In this document: positions 7,595 through 16,287 of the stretch, in pieces | Layout of the letters: the number at the start of each line of letters is the position of its first letter | Position numbering within the stretch: the stretch's first letter is position 1 | Assembly (NCBI RefSeq): GCF_004570345.1 | Contig: NZ_SPQM01000104.1 | Coordinates: 1-17,842, forward strand | From: Blastococcus sp. CT_GayMR20 | GTDB taxonomy: Bacteria; Actinomycetota; Actinomycetes; Mycobacteriales; Geodermatophilaceae | Length of the DNA: 17,842 nt | Reading direction: 5' to 3' | Made by a program: the position numbers and the translations under genes | Notes under the pieces: generated by a model | Databases searched by the model: none | What the model saw: the letters and a program-made list of their open reading frames with translations, nothing else | What the model was told of the DNA's origin: nothing

Positions 7595-7654
7595 GTTGCC
7601 TCCCCCTGTGCTCTCGCCGGCCGGCAGACGTGCCGCGCCGGGCCCGATGGCCGG

Positions 7655-7660
7655 AACGTA
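7655..7660 (-). promoter_or_regulatory. Possible -10 box TACGTT of lanA
   Basis: On the minus strand TACGTT fits TAnnnT and lies about 60 bases upstream of the lanA GTG, inside the 121-base gap after DUF4233. No clear -35 hexamer is present. The alternative is read-through from folC-DUF4233. Confidence 0.25.
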
Positions 7661-7715
7661 GCAGCGACACAGGCACCGACGGGTCTCGTTGCGCGCGGTT
7701 TCTCGTGAGTTGGAG

Positions 7716-8084
7716 TCACGGGATCGGCCGGGACCCCCACGGCGAGCCGAGAAGCTCCTTGCGCACCTGCAGCAGGTAGAGCCAGATGAGCACGAACGCC
7801 CCGGCGACGAACCACATCACGCTGTTGAGCAGCCCGGTCAGGAGCAGCGGCACCTGTAGGACGGTGCCGATCAGCACGCCGCGCTCCCGGCGCTGGACCC
7901 CGGCGGCCAGGATCAGGACGACGGCCAGGACGAGCAGGTACGTGAGCCGTGCCGCGGTGAGACCGGCCCCGTCCTGGGCGATGCCGCGCGGGACGAACAG
8001 CGTCGCGATGCCCTCGAGCACGAGGAGACCGGCCGCCGCACCGCCCAGCGCCCGCCCCGCGCGGACCGGATCGGGCGCCGTCAC
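7716..8084 (-). CDS. DUF4233 integral membrane protein
   Basis: 122 residues with four predicted membrane helices: [15 protein letters not shown] (~17-31), [17 protein letters not shown] (~47-63), [19 protein letters not shown] (~69-87) and [16 protein letters not shown] (~90-105), followed by a short charged tail. No function is assigned to the family. It corresponds to M. tuberculosis Rv2446c, which lies between folC and ndkA. The GTG start overlaps the folC stop by four bases (GTGA at 8084-8081), so it is translated with folC. In this window the next gene in the ancestral order, ndk, is separated from it by the lanthipeptide locus. Confidence 0.88.
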   Translation of the reverse strand: MTAPDPVRAGRALGGAAAGLLVLEGIATLFVPRGIAQDGAGLTAARLTYLLVLAVVLILAAGVQRRERGVLIGTVLQVPLLLTGLLNSVMWFVAGAFVLIWLYLLQVRKELLGSPWGSRPIP

Positions 8085-9433
8085 GGGTTCCGCCGCGTCA
8101 TCAGGGTGCGGGCCTCCCCCGCCGTGATCACGCTGCCGGTCACGAGCACGCCCGAGCCGCCCAGGGCGTCGTCCGGACCGGCCTCGGCGAGCTCGATGGC
8201 CTCCGACAGGGCGTCGGCCAGCCGCGGGGAGACGCTGACCCGGTCGGCGCCGAAGACGTCGACCGCCAGCGCCCCCAGCTCGTCGGCCGGCATCGCCCGC
8301 GACGAGCGGTTCTGTGTCACGACGACCTCGGCGCAGACGTCCTCGAGGGCGGCCAGGATCCCGGCGACGTCCTTCCCTGCCACGCAGCCGACGACACCGA
8401 TCAGCCGCGTGAAGTCGAAGGACTCCTTGATCGCGTCGACCGTCGCGGCCATGCCGGCCGGGTTGTGCGCGGCGTCGACGAGCACGGTCGGGCTGGTGCG
8501 CACCCGCTCCAGCCGCCCGGGCGAGCGCACCGAGGCGAACGCCGCGCGGACCGTCTCCTGCTCGATCGGCCCCGTCGCGGCCCCGGCGCCGAGGAACGCC
8601 TCGACCGCCGCCAGCGCCGTCACCGCGTTCTGCGCCTGGTGTGCACCGAACAGCGGCAGGAAGACCTCCTCGTACTCCCCGCCGAGGCCCTGCAGGCGCA
8701 CCTGCTGGCCGCCGACGGCGACCCGCCGCTCGAGGACGCCGAACTCGGTGCCTTCTCGCGCCACGACGGCCTCGACCTCGACGGCCCGCCGCACGAGGGA
8801 GTCGAGCGCACCCGGCTGCTGGTGGGCCAGGACGGCGATCGAGTCGGCCTTGATGATCCCGGCCTTCTCCCCGGCGATGGTGGCGACGTCCGGCCCCAGG
8901 TACTCGGCGTGGTCCAGGTCCACCGGCGTGACGACCGCGACCCGCGCGTCGGCCACGTTGGTGGCGTCCCAGGTGCCGCCCATGCCGACCTCGATGACGG
9001 CGACGTCGACCGGTGCGTCGGCGAAGAGCGCGTAGGCCATGCCGACCGTGACCTCGAAGAAGCTCATCGGGACCTCGCCCGCGGCGTCCACCATCTGCAC
9101 GTAGGGCGCGATGTCGTCGTAGGTCTCGACGAAGCGCTCCGCGCTCACCGGTTCGCCGTCCAGGACGATCCGCTCCCGGATCGACTCCAGGTGCGGGCTG
9201 GTGAACCGGCCGACGCGCAGGCCGAAGCCGCGCAGCAGCTCGTCGATCATGCGCGCCGTCGACGTCTTGCCGTTGGTGCCGGCCACCTGGATGACGGGCA
9301 TGGCCCGGTGCGGCGAGCCGAGGAGGTCCACCAGCGCGGTGATGCGGGTCAGCGAGGGCTCGAGCCGGTTCTCGGGCCAGCGGGCCAGCAGCTCCTTCTC
9401 GACGCGGGCCATGTCACCGGTGCTGCTGCTCAT
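8081..9433 (-). CDS. folC: Folylpolyglutamate synthase / dihydrofolate synthase
   Basis: 450 residues, full length for a Mur-ligase-type enzyme. It adds glutamate to dihydropteroate and/or to folates, using ATP in the cytoplasm. Visible motifs are the P-loop VAGTNGKTS (~50-58), [12 protein letters not shown] (~78-89), [14 protein letters not shown] (~146-159), DLDHAEYLG with His175, the AGEKAGIIK lysine region (~187-195) and the C-domain [10 protein letters not shown]. The ATG at 9433 is the only reasonable start; GACGAGG abuts it, and MARVEKELL seven residues later is an alternative. The gene is divergent from valS with only 42 bases between start codons, so the two promoters overlap or folC is transcribed from within valS. 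It is coupled to DUF4233 downstream. Confidence 0.96.
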   Translation of the reverse strand: MSSSTGDMARVEKELLARWPENRLEPSLTRITALVDLLGSPHRAMPVIQVAGTNGKTSTARMIDELLRGFGLRVGRFTSPHLESIRERIVLDGEPVSAERFVETYDDIAPYVQMVDAAGEVPMSFFEVTVGMAYALFADAPVDVAVIEVGMGGTWDATNVADARVAVVTPVDLDHAEYLGPDVATIAGEKAGIIKADSIAVLAHQQPGALDSLVRRAVEVEAVVAREGTEFGVLERRVAVGGQQVRLQGLGGEYEEVFLPLFGAHQAQNAVTALAAVEAFLGAGAATGPIEQETVRAAFASVRSPGRLERVRTSPTVLVDAAHNPAGMAATVDAIKESFDFTRLIGVVGCVAGKDVAGILAALEDVCAEVVVTQNRSSRAMPADELGALAVDVFGADRVSVSPRLADALSEAIELAEAGPDDALGGSGVLVTGSVITAGEARTLMTRRNP

Positions 9434-9462
9434 CCTCGTCAGGATGCCAGCCGCCGTGTTCC

Positions 9463-9468
9463 TAGACT
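9463..9468 (+). promoter_or_regulatory. -10 box TAGACT of valS
   Basis: TAGACT is followed by exactly seven bases and then the ATG at 9476, the classic arrangement of a leaderless actinobacterial transcript. A GTCAGG hexamer at 9438-9443 lies 19 bases upstream. Confidence 0.65.
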
Positions 9469-9475
9469 GAGGCCC

Positions 9476-12082
9476 ATGGTCACCGACACCCGCGCCCCGG
9501 ATCCTGCGACGCCGGCAGTCGCTGCGGGTGTACCCGAGAAGCCCTCCATCGACGGGCTCGAGGAGAAGTGGATCGAGCGCTGGGCGGCCGAGGACGCCTA
9601 CGCGTTCGACCGCGCCGCAGCGCTGGACCCGGCGACGCCGCGCGACCGGATCTACTCGATCGACACTCCCCCGCCGACCGCCAGCGGCTCGCTGCACGTC
9701 GGCCACGTCTTCAGCTACACCCACACCGACTTCATCGCCCGCTACCAGCGGATGCGCGGCAAGCACGTCTTCTACCCGATGGGCTGGGACGACAACGGGC
9801 TGCCGACCGAGCGCCGGGTGCAGAACTACTACGGCGTCCGGTGCGATCCGTCGCTGCCCTACGACCCGTCGTTCGAGCCGCCGGAGAAGCCCGGCAAGGA
9901 CCAGCAGCCGATCTCCCGGCGGAACTTCGTCGAGCTCTGCATGCGGCTGACGGAGGAGGACGAGCACGCCTTCGAGCAGCTGTGGCGCCGCGTCGGGCTG
10001 TCCGTCGACTGGTCCAACGTCTACCGGACGATCTCCGAGACCTCCCGCGCGACCGCGCAGCGGATGTTCCTGCACAACCTCGCCCGCGGTGAGGCCTACG
10101 CCCAGGAGGCGCCGACCCTCTGGGACGTCACGTTTCGCACGGCCGTGGCGCAGGCCGAGCTCGAGGACCGCGAGCGGCCCGGCGCCTACCACCGGATCTC
10201 CTTCCACGGCCCGACCGGCCCGGTCTTCATCGAGACCACCCGGCCCGAGCTGCTGCCGGCCTGTGTCGCCCTCGTCGCCCACCCGGACGACGAGCGGTAC
10301 CAGCCGCTCTTCGGCAAGACGGTGCGGACGCCGCTGTTCGACGTCGAGGTGCCGGTCGTCGCGCATCGCCTCGCCGAGATCGACAAGGGCTCGGGCATCG
10401 CAATGATCTGCACGTTCGGCGACCTCAACGACGTCACCTGGTGGCGCGAGCTGCAGCTGCCGACCCGCGCGATCGTGGGCTGGGACGGCCGCCTGCTCGC
10501 CGAACCGCCGCCGGACGTCCCCGCCCAGCCCTACGCGGAGCTGGCCGGCAAGACGGTGTTCAGCGCCCAGCAGCGGATCGTCGAGCTGCTGAAGGAGTCC
10601 GGCGACCTGCACGGCGAGCCGAAGCAGATCACCCACCCGGTGAAGTTCTTCGAGAAGGGCGAGCGTCCGCTCGAGATCGTCACCACGCGGCAGTGGTACA
10701 TCCGCAACGGCGGCCGGGACGCCGACCTGCGCGAGGCCCTGATCGCGCGGGGCAGGGAGATCCAGTGGGTGCCCGAGCACATGCGGCACCGCTACGACAA
10801 CTGGGTCGAGGGTCTCAACGGCGACTGGCTGATCAGCCGCCAGCGGTTCTTCGGCGTGCCGTTCCCGGTCTGGTACCGGCTGGACACCGAGGGCGAGCCG
10901 GACTTCTCCGACCCTCTGCTCGCTCCCGAGTCGTCCCTGCCGGTCGATCCGTCGTCCGACGTCCCCGAGGGGTTCACCGAGGATCAGCGCGGCAAGCCGG
11001 GCGGCTTCATGGCCGACCCCGACGTCATGGACACGTGGGCGACGTCGTCCCTGTCGCCGCAGGTGTCGTCGGGCTGGGACACCGATCCCGAGCTGTTCGC
11101 CCGGGTCTTCCCGATGGACCAACGGCCGCAGGCGCACGACATCATCCGGACCTGGCTGTTCTCCACCGTCGTCCGGGCCCACTTCGAGCACGGCACGGTG
11201 CCCTGGACGCACGCCACCATCTCGGGCTTCGTGGTCGACCCCGACCGCAAGAAGATGTCGAAGTCCAAGGGCAACGCGACGACACCGATCGACGTCCTGG
11301 AGCGGTACGGCACGGACGCCGTCCGGTGGCGCGCCGCCGGTGCCCGTCCGGGCGCGGACTCGCCGTTCGACGAGACGCAGATGAAGGTCGGCCGGCGGCT
11401 GGCGATGAAGATCCTCAACGTCGGCAAGTTCGTGCTGGGGCTGGGTGCGGGGTCCGTGGACGTCGACCGCGCGGCGGAGCGCATCACCGAGCCGATCGAC
11501 CTGGCGCTGCTGACCTCGCTGGCGGGGGTCGTCGACGAGGCGACCGCCGCGATGGAGGCCTTCAACTACACCCGCGCGCTCGAGGTGGCCGAGACGTTCT
11601 TCTGGTCGTTCTGCGACGACTACGTGGAGCTGGTCAAGTCCCGCGCCTACCGGTCAGGGGCGGACGCCGAGTCGGCGCACGCCGCGCTGGCCCTGGCACT
11701 CGCGGTGCAGTTGCGCCTGTTCGCCCCGGTGCTGCCGTTCGTGACCGAAGAGGTCTGGTCGTGGTGGCAGAGCGGTTCGGTGCACCGCGCCCCGTGGCCG
11801 GTCGCCGGTGAGCTCCCGTCGGGCGGGGACCCGGCGGTCGTGTCGGCCGCCGCCGAGGCGCTGGCCGGGGTGCGCAAGGCCAAGTCGGACGCGAAGCAGT
11901 CGATGCGGGCCGACGTCGAGTCCGCGACCGTGACGGCGTCGGCGGACCAGGTGCCGCTGGTGGAGGCCATCCGCAGCGACCTGGTGGACGCCGGCCGGAT
12001 CGCCACGCTGTCGGTCGTCGCCGGCGACGGTCCGCTGAGCGTCGACGTCGTCCTCGCCCCGGCTCCTTCGACCGACAACTGA
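9476..12082 (+). CDS. valS: Valine--tRNA ligase, archaeal/Rickettsia-like type
   Basis: 868 residues; charges tRNA-Val with valine. Class I signatures are present: [20 protein letters not shown] with HVGH at 74-77, and [10 protein letters not shown] with KMSKS at 593-597. The segment after HVGH reads [17 protein letters not shown], the form seen in archaeal and Rickettsia ValS; the common bacterial enzyme, including M. tuberculosis ValS, has GTDHAGIATQ there. The C-terminus ends in a short alpha/beta piece (LSVDVVLAP) and lacks the C-terminal coiled-coil arm of bacterial ValS. The ATG at 9476 is fixed by the -10 box seven bases upstream; there is no ribosome site. The gene is transcribed opposite to folC, whereas M. 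tuberculosis has both on one strand. It ends in a strong hairpin. Confidence 0.96.
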   Translation: MVTDTRAPDPATPAVAAGVPEKPSIDGLEEKWIERWAAEDAYAFDRAAALDPATPRDRIYSIDTPPPTASGSLHVGHVFSYTHTDFIARYQRMRGKHVFYPMGWDDNGLPTERRVQNYYGVRCDPSLPYDPSFEPPEKPGKDQQPISRRNFVELCMRLTEEDEHAFEQLWRRVGLSVDWSNVYRTISETSRATAQRMFLHNLARGEAYAQEAPTLWDVTFRTAVAQAELEDRERPGAYHRISFHGPTGPVFIETTRPELLPACVALVAHPDDERYQPLFGKTVRTPLFDVEVPVVAHRLAEIDKGSGIAMICTFGDLNDVTWWRELQLPTRAIVGWDGRLLAEPPPDVPAQPYAELAGKTVFSAQQRIVELLKESGDLHGEPKQITHPVKFFEKGERPLEIVTTRQWYIRNGGRDADLREALIARGREIQWVPEHMRHRYDNWVEGLNGDWLISRQRFFGVPFPVWYRLDTEGEPDFSDPLLAPESSLPVDPSSDVPEGFTEDQRGKPGGFMADPDVMDTWATSSLSPQVSSGWDTDPELFARVFPMDQRPQAHDIIRTWLFSTVVRAHFEHGTVPWTHATISGFVVDPDRKKMSKSKGNATTPIDVLERYGTDAVRWRAAGARPGADSPFDETQMKVGRRLAMKILNVGKFVLGLGAGSVDVDRAAERITEPIDLALLTSLAGVVDEATAAMEAFNYTRALEVAETFFWSFCDDYVELVKSRAYRSGADAESAHAALALALAVQLRLFAPVLPFVTEEVWSWWQSGSVHRAPWPVAGELPSGGDPAVVSAAAEALAGVRKAKSDAKQSMRADVESATVTASADQVPLVEAIRSDLVDAGRIATLSVVAGDGPLSVDVVLAPAPSTDN

Positions 12083-12128
12083 ACATCAGCGGCCCACAAT
12101 CACTGCGATTGTGGGCCGCTGGCGTTCA
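12080..12128 (+). terminator. valS terminator, hairpin family copy 1
   Basis: A perfect 15-bp stem (12087-12101 with 12107-12121) around a 5-base loop (actgc), extended by one wobble pair. The 49-base unit begins with the valS stop codon (tgaac...) and ends ctggcgttca. It is homologous to the unit at 13113-13161, with compensating changes in the stem. No T-tract follows. Confidence 0.85.
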
Positions 12129-12191
12129 CCGGGTCAGCGCTGTCCACAAGGAGGCCGCGGCGCTGGGCGCTGGTGAGACACCCTTCCCGGC

Positions 12192-13115
12192 GTGCACCGC
12201 CTCACCAGCCTGCTCCCTCACGGCGTCGCTCGACGCCAGGACGTCACGAGGGCGACGAGCTCCAGCAGCGTCGGCCGCTGGCTGGCCCGTGGCGACCTGG
12301 TGCTCCTTCACCCCGGCGTCGTGGCGTTGCCGGACCGCGCGGCGGACTGGCCCGTCCGCGCCGAGGCTGCGTGCCTGTGGGCGGGAGGGCCGCTCAGCCA
12401 TCTGTCGGCTCTGACGGCGACCGGCCTGATCGCCCCGTCATCGGGCCCACTGCATGTGACGGTGTCGGTCAAGGCCAGCCCGCGCGGCGCCAAGCATGTC
12501 CTCGCTCACCGGTCCGACCGGCGGGTGACCACCATCCGCTGTGGACGCCTCGAGGCTCTTGAACCGTGCCGGAGCCTCGTCGACGCCTGGGCCTGGTCGC
12601 ACGTTCCACGCCGCAACGCAGATGCGCGCAAGGAGACGGCGGTCGTCCGTCAGGTTGCCATCGAAGGTGTGCGCTCGGGCGACTTCCGCTGGGCGGCGTT
12701 GCGGGCCGAGTCCGACCGCCGCCCCCTCCACCCCGGGCGGCAGACACTGCTGAGACTGCTGGACCTGTTGGCCGGCGGCTGCGAGAGCGAACTGGAGATC
12801 TGGGGCGCCACCCGTGTGCTGCCAGGACCGCCGCAGCTGCCCCGCTGGGTCCAGCAGCATCCCGTCCGGCTGGGCGACGGCCGGTGGGTCCGCCTGGACG
12901 CCGCCTACCCGGAGGCGCGCGTTGCGGTGGAGTTGGACGGCGCGGCGTTCCATGGCAGCCGCACCCCACGGGAGCGTGACTTGCGCCGCGACAGCGCCCT
13001 GGCCGCGCTCGGCTGGGTGGTCCTGAGGTTCAGCTTCGAGCGGCTCATGCGGGATCCCGAGGGCTGCCGTCGGGAGATCGTGGCCGTCGTCCGCGGCCGA
13101 ATGATGATCCGGTGA
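12192..13115 (+). CDS. DUF559 nuclease-like protein with AbiEi-like N-terminus
   Basis: 307 residues. The first ~70 residues (RQDVTRATSSSSVGRWLARGDLVLLHPGVVALP, then an AEAACLWAGGPLSHLSAL helix) resemble the wHTH region of AbiEi-type antitoxin-like proteins. The C-terminal third is DUF559, a restriction-endonuclease-like fold related to Vsr: Glu198/Glu200 in CESELE, Asp236 in VRLDAAYPE, the E-x-D pair Glu247/Asp249 in VAVELDG, then AAFHGSRTPRERDLRRD and LAALGWVVLRFS. The acidic residues are in place, so it may be an active nuclease, but no activity is established for this common actinobacterial protein family. Start is GTG12192; an AAGGAGG at 12148 is too far upstream to serve it. It is a lone gene between two related hairpins, and no toxin partner is adjacent. 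Confidence 0.85.
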   Translation: MHRLTSLLPHGVARRQDVTRATSSSSVGRWLARGDLVLLHPGVVALPDRAADWPVRAEAACLWAGGPLSHLSALTATGLIAPSSGPLHVTVSVKASPRGAKHVLAHRSDRRVTTIRCGRLEALEPCRSLVDAWAWSHVPRRNADARKETAVVRQVAIEGVRSGDFRWAALRAESDRRPLHPGRQTLLRLLDLLAGGCESELEIWGATRVLPGPPQLPRWVQQHPVRLGDGRWVRLDAAYPEARVAVELDGAAFHGSRTPRERDLRRDSALAALGWVVLRFSFERLMRDPEGCRREIVAVVRGRMMIR

Positions 13116-13161
13116 ACGCCAGAGGCCCAGAACCGCTGGGGTTCTGGGCCTCTGGCGTTCA
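13113..13161. terminator. Bidirectional terminator, hairpin family copy 2
   Basis: A perfect 22-bp stem (13113-13134 with 13140-13161) around the 5-base loop gctgg. The stop codon of the DUF559 gene is the first three bases of the stem. It lies between convergent genes, 19 bases beyond the unit being the clpX stop, so it can serve both strands. It shares length and 39 of 49 positions with the unit at 12080-12128. Confidence 0.88.
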
Positions 13162-13180
13162 GTACTCGGTGAGCCGAGTG

Positions 13181-14449
13181 CTACGCGGACTTCTCGCGGC
13201 GCTCGCGGGTGGGCTTGCGCGGCACGATCGTCGGGTTCACGTGCTCCAGGACGACCTCCTTGGTGATCACCACGGAGGCGACGTCCTCACGGCTGGGGAT
13301 GTCGTACATGACCGACTGGAGCACCTCCTCCATGATCGCGCGGAGCCCACGGGCGCCGGTGCCGCGGAGGATGGCCTGGTCGGCGATCGCCTCGAGTGCG
13401 TCGTCGGTGAACTCCAGCTCCACGCCGTCGAGCTCGAACAGCTTCCGGTACTGGCGCACCAGGGCGTTCTTCGGCTCGGTGAGGATGTTGATCAGCGCCT
13501 CGCGGTCGAGCTTCTGCACGCTGGTGATCACCGGGAGCCGGCCGATGAACTCGGGGATCATGCCGAACTTCAGCAGGTCCTCGGGCATGACCTCCGCGAA
13601 GGCGTTGGCCTCGGCGATCTCGGCCTTGCCGCGGATCTCGGCACCGAAGCCGATGCCCTGCTTGCTGGTGCGCTGCTCGATGACCTTCTCCAGGCCGGCG
13701 AACGCGCCACCCACGATGAACAGCACGTTCGTCGTGTCGATCTGGATGAACTCCTGGTGCGGGTGCTTGCGGCCACCCTGCGGGGGAACCGACGCCGTCG
13801 TCCCTTCGAGGATCTTCAGCAGCGCCTGCTGGACGCCCTCACCGGAGACGTCGCGGGTGATCGACGGGTTCTCGCTCTTGCGGGCGATCTTGTCGACCTC
13901 GTCGATGTAGATGATGCCGGTCTCGGCGCGCTTCACGTCGTAGTCGGCGGCCTGGATGAGCTTGAGGAGGATGTTCTCGACGTCCTCACCCACGTAGCCG
14001 GCCTCGGTCAGCGCCGTGGCGTCGGCGATGGCGAAGGGCACGTTGAGCATCCGCGCGAGGGTCTGGGCCAGGTGGGTCTTGCCGCAGCCGGTCGGCCCCA
14101 TCAGCAGGATGTTGGACTTGGCGAGCTCGACGCCCTCGTCGCGGCGGTCACCGCCGGCCTGGATCCGCTTGTAGTGGTTGTAGACGGCCACCGAGAGGGT
14201 CCGCTTGGCCTTGTCCTGGCCGATGACGTACTGCTCGAGGAAGTCGTGGATCTCCTTCGGCTTCGGCAGCTCGTCGAACTTCAGGTCCGAGGACTCCGAG
14301 AGCTCTTCCTCGATGATCTCGTTGCAGAGGTCGATGCACTCGTCGCAGATGTAGACCCCGGGGCCCGCGATGAGCTTCTTGACCTGCTTCTGGCTCTTCC
14401 CGCAGAAGGAGCACTTGAGCAGGTCACCGCTCTCACCGATTCGTGCCAC
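13181..14449 (-). CDS. clpX: ATP-dependent Clp protease ATP-binding subunit ClpX
   Basis: 422 residues, the usual length. AAA+ unfoldase that feeds tagged proteins to ClpP1P2. The N-terminal zinc-binding domain has Cys13, Cys16, Cys35 and Cys38 (CSFCGKS, CDEC). Walker A is GPTGCGKT (118-125), the pore loop GYVGED (151-156), Walker [10 protein letters not shown] (179-187); the ClpP-docking IGF loop is present in KQGIGFGAE, and sensor 2 in [12 protein letters not shown]. The GTG at 14449 is preceded by GGAGG seven to eight bases away. It has its own upstream region (295 bases after clpP2), so it is probably not strictly co-transcribed with clpP1P2, although on the same strand. Confidence 0.98.
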   Translation of the reverse strand: MARIGESGDLLKCSFCGKSQKQVKKLIAGPGVYICDECIDLCNEIIEEELSESSDLKFDELPKPKEIHDFLEQYVIGQDKAKRTLSVAVYNHYKRIQAGGDRRDEGVELAKSNILLMGPTGCGKTHLAQTLARMLNVPFAIADATALTEAGYVGEDVENILLKLIQAADYDVKRAETGIIYIDEVDKIARKSENPSITRDVSGEGVQQALLKILEGTTASVPPQGGRKHPHQEFIQIDTTNVLFIVGGAFAGLEKVIEQRTSKQGIGFGAEIRGKAEIAEANAFAEVMPEDLLKFGMIPEFIGRLPVITSVQKLDREALINILTEPKNALVRQYRKLFELDGVELEFTDDALEAIADQAILRGTGARGLRAIMEEVLQSVMYDIPSREDVASVVITKEVVLEHVNPTIVPRKPTRERREKSA

Positions 14450-14744
14450 CTGCTGACCTCCACCTGTGAATCGCCGGTCCTGGATCAGGAGCCTGCGTCT
14501 TGATTCTGACTGCTCAGCCCCTGCGAAGCCTCATCTTTCGGGCTGCTGCCGCGAGGCTGTCCTCCCGGCGTCACTAGCCGGGGATCGGGCGTCCGCAGAC
14601 CGTAACCCCCATCACCGACGAGGCCGGGCAATGACTCACCCGGTTCGCCGGACGTCCCACTTCTGTCCCGCTGGCGTCCTTCGCCCCGCTGTCATCGACG
14701 GTACGGGCCGAGGGCGTCTGTCGCGACGCCCTCGACCCGGCCGA
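14450..14744 (-). other. clpP2-clpX intergenic region
   Basis: 295 bases with no convincing gene. It holds the hairpin after clpP2 (14709-14734), a possible -10 box TACGGT at 14604-14599 (minus strand) with no good -35, and the clpX ribosome site just before 14449. I saw no ClgR-like box in it. Confidence 0.4.
14709..14734 (-). terminator. Hairpin downstream of clpP2
   Basis: Ten-bp stem cgagggcgtc (14709-14718) with gacgccctcg (14725-14734), loop tgtcgc, ten bases beyond the clpP2 stop. No T-tract follows, so it may only partly terminate or may protect the 3' end. Confidence 0.55.
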
Positions 14745-15374
14745 TCAGACGGCGGGAAGTGCGTTGAGCTTCCGGCTCTGGATGACCTCGTCGACGATGC
14801 CGTAGGCCTTCGCCTCCGGAGCCGTGAGGATCTTGTCGCGCTCGATGTCGGTGCGGACCTGCTCGAGGGTGTTCCCGGTGTGGCGCGCCAGGATCTCCTC
14901 CATCTGCGACCGCACGCGCTGGATCTCGGCGGCGTGGATCTCGAGGTCGGAGACCTGCCCACCGGACTCACCCGACGGCTGGTGGATCAGCACCCGCGAG
15001 TAGGGCAGCGCCAGTCGCTTGCCCGGGGTCCCGGCCGCGAGCAGGACGGCGGCGGCCGAGGCTGCCTGGCCCATGCAGACGGTCTGGATGTCCGGGCGGA
15101 CGAACATCATCGTGTCGTAGATCGCCATGAGCGACGTGAACGAGCCGCCGGGCGAGTTGATGTAGATCGTGATGTCGCGGTCGGGGTCGGCGGACTCCAG
15201 CGTGATCAGCTGGGCCATCACGTCGTTGGCCGAGGCGTCGTCGATCTGCACCCCGAGGAAGATGATCCGTTCCTCGAAGAGCTTGTTGTAGGGGTTGGAC
15301 TCCTTCATGCCGTAGCTCGTGCGCTCCACGAAGGAGGGCAGGATGTAACGGCTGGAGGGCATCTGGAAGCTCAT
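14745..15374 (-). CDS. clpP2: ATP-dependent Clp protease proteolytic subunit 2
   Basis: 209 residues. Serine protease subunit with Ser106 ([10 protein letters not shown]), His131 (LIHQPSGE) and Asp180 (IERDK); the spacings 25 and 49 equal those of E. coli ClpP. The INSPGGS oxyanion-loop region is at ~72-78. Actinobacteria assemble mixed ClpP1P2 tetradecamers from two seven-membered rings, and the tandem here fits that. The ATG at 15374 has GGAGAA seven bases upstream and follows the clpP1 stop after 19 bases, so the two form an operon. The active-site region differs from ClpP1 (AASAAAV against AASMGQF), as is usual for the second subunit. Confidence 0.97.
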   Translation of the reverse strand: MSFQMPSSRYILPSFVERTSYGMKESNPYNKLFEERIIFLGVQIDDASANDVMAQLITLESADPDRDITIYINSPGGSFTSLMAIYDTMMFVRPDIQTVCMGQAASAAAVLLAAGTPGKRLALPYSRVLIHQPSGESGGQVSDLEIHAAEIQRVRSQMEEILARHTGNTLEQVRTDIERDKILTAPEAKAYGIVDEVIQSRKLNALPAV

Positions 15375-15393
15375 GTAAGGGTTCTCCGAACCG

Positions 15394-16032
15394 TCAGTTG
15401 TCGGTGACCGGGTTGCTGTTGTCGGTCATGGCGGCGCGGCTCACCACGTGGTCGACGAAGCCGTACTCGAGGGCCTCCTGGGCGGTGAACCAGCGGTCGC
15501 GGTCGGAGTCCTTCTCGATCTGCTCGATCGGCTGACCGGTGTGCTGCGACTGCAGCTCGTTGAGCTCGCGCTTCGTGCGCCGGAACAGGTCGGCCTGGAT
15601 GGCGATGTCGGAGGCGGTACCGCCGACGCCGGCCGACGGCTGGTGCATCATGATCCGCGCGTGCGGCAGGGCGTAGCGCTTGCCCGCGGTGCCCGCGGTC
15701 AGCAGGAACTGGCCCATGGAGGCGGCCAGGCCCATGCCGTAGGTGGCCACGTCGCAGTCGATGAACTGCATCGTGTCGTAGATGGCCATGCCGGCGGTCA
15801 CCGAGCCGCCGGGCGAGTTGATGTAGAGGTGGATGTCGCGCTTCGGGTCCTCGGCGGACAGCAGCAGCATCTGGGCGGCCAGCTGGTTGGCGATGACGTC
15901 GTCGACCTGGCTGCCCAGGAAGATGATCCGCTCGCGGAGCAGGCGCTCGTAGACGGAGTCTCCGAGGTTCATCATTCCGCTGGCGCCGCGCATCATCGGT
16001 GCGCTCGCCGAGTTCGGGTGGGTAATGCTCAC
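15394..16032 (-). CDS. clpP1: ATP-dependent Clp protease proteolytic subunit 1
   Basis: 212 residues. Catalytic triad Ser105 ([11 protein letters not shown]), His130 (MMHQPSAG) and Asp179 ([10 protein letters not shown]), with the E. coli spacings. The short N-terminal stretch before [15 protein letters not shown] is probably a propeptide that is removed. The GTG at 16032 has GGAGG eleven bases upstream, slightly long; internal ATGs at residues 13-14 and 20-21 are alternatives. It is first in the clpP1-clpP2 operon, behind a 255-base region with a -10 box and a ClgR-like site. The upstream neighbour tig supplies nascent-chain folding, so the block covers folding and degradation. Confidence 0.97.
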   Translation of the reverse strand: MSITHPNSASAPMMRGASGMMNLGDSVYERLLRERIIFLGSQVDDVIANQLAAQMLLLSAEDPKRDIHLYINSPGGSVTAGMAIYDTMQFIDCDVATYGMGLAASMGQFLLTAGTAGKRYALPHARIMMHQPSAGVGGTASDIAIQADLFRRTKRELNELQSQHTGQPIEQIEKDSDRDRWFTAQEALEYGFVDHVVSRAAMTDNSNPVTDN

Positions 16033-16146
16033 GGGTGCGGTGACCTCCGTAGGACTGTTCTGATCAGTCGGTCTCGGTGGGGTGGTGCGGGCTTCGAACG
16101 GCCCTCCGGGAGGCGGTACCCCCCGGCGATCGCCTGAGTCCTGTCG

Positions 16147-16152
16147 ACCCTA
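16147..16152 (-). promoter_or_regulatory. -10 box TAGGGT of the clpP1P2 operon
   Basis: On the minus strand TAGGGT fits TAnnnT; transcription would start near 16140, leaving a leader of about 110 bases. No good -35 is visible, which fits an activator-dependent promoter. Confidence 0.45.
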
Positions 16153-16189
16153 ACGCGGTCCCCCGACGACACAGTCCCCGTCGGGGCGG

Positions 16190-16213
16190 TGTTCGCCGAC
16201 GGCGCAGCGAACA
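16190..16213. promoter_or_regulatory. ClgR-like binding site upstream of clpP1P2
   Basis: The core cgccgacggcg (16194-16204) matches CGCYNANRGCG, the form I recall for the ClgR box, and the wider sequence is an inverted repeat tgttcgc...gcgaaca (16190-16196 and 16207-16213). It lies about 50-70 bases upstream of the predicted clpP1 start site, a normal place for an activator. ClgR activates clp genes in Streptomyces, Corynebacterium and Mycobacterium. Confidence 0.6.
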
Positions 16214-16226
16214 TCCCGGAAATGCG

Positions 16227-16267
16227 GACGACGCCGCTCCACCCGGGTCGGGCGGAGCGGCGTCGTC
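16227..16267 (-). terminator. tig terminator
   Basis: Perfect 14-bp stem gacgacgccgctcc (16227-16240) with ggagcggcgtcgtc (16254-16267) and a 13-base loop, about 20 bases after the tig stop. On the minus strand ATTT follows shortly after. It separates tig from the clpP1P2 promoter. Confidence 0.7.
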
Positions 16268-16287
16268 GGCCGGCTGGAGTGCCTGTT

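Noticed and set aside
7295..7708. Plus-strand frame after lanM as a possible second lanthipeptide gene
   Set aside because: It is antisense to the Nif11 precursor and has no leader-core pattern.
12148..12154. AAGGAGG as the ribosome site of the DUF559 gene
   Set aside because: It is 37 bases before the GTG at 12192, too far to act, and no in-frame start lies 5-12 bases after it.
13112..14503. 463-codon open frame on the plus strand opposite clpX
   Set aside because: clpX is unambiguous on the other strand; this frame gives a Leu/Val/Asp-rich sequence without family features.
16161..16186. Eight-bp inverted repeat ccccgacg/cgtcgggg as an extra terminator
   Set aside because: Short stem upstream of the clpP1 -10 box; tig already has a stronger hairpin at 16227-16267.
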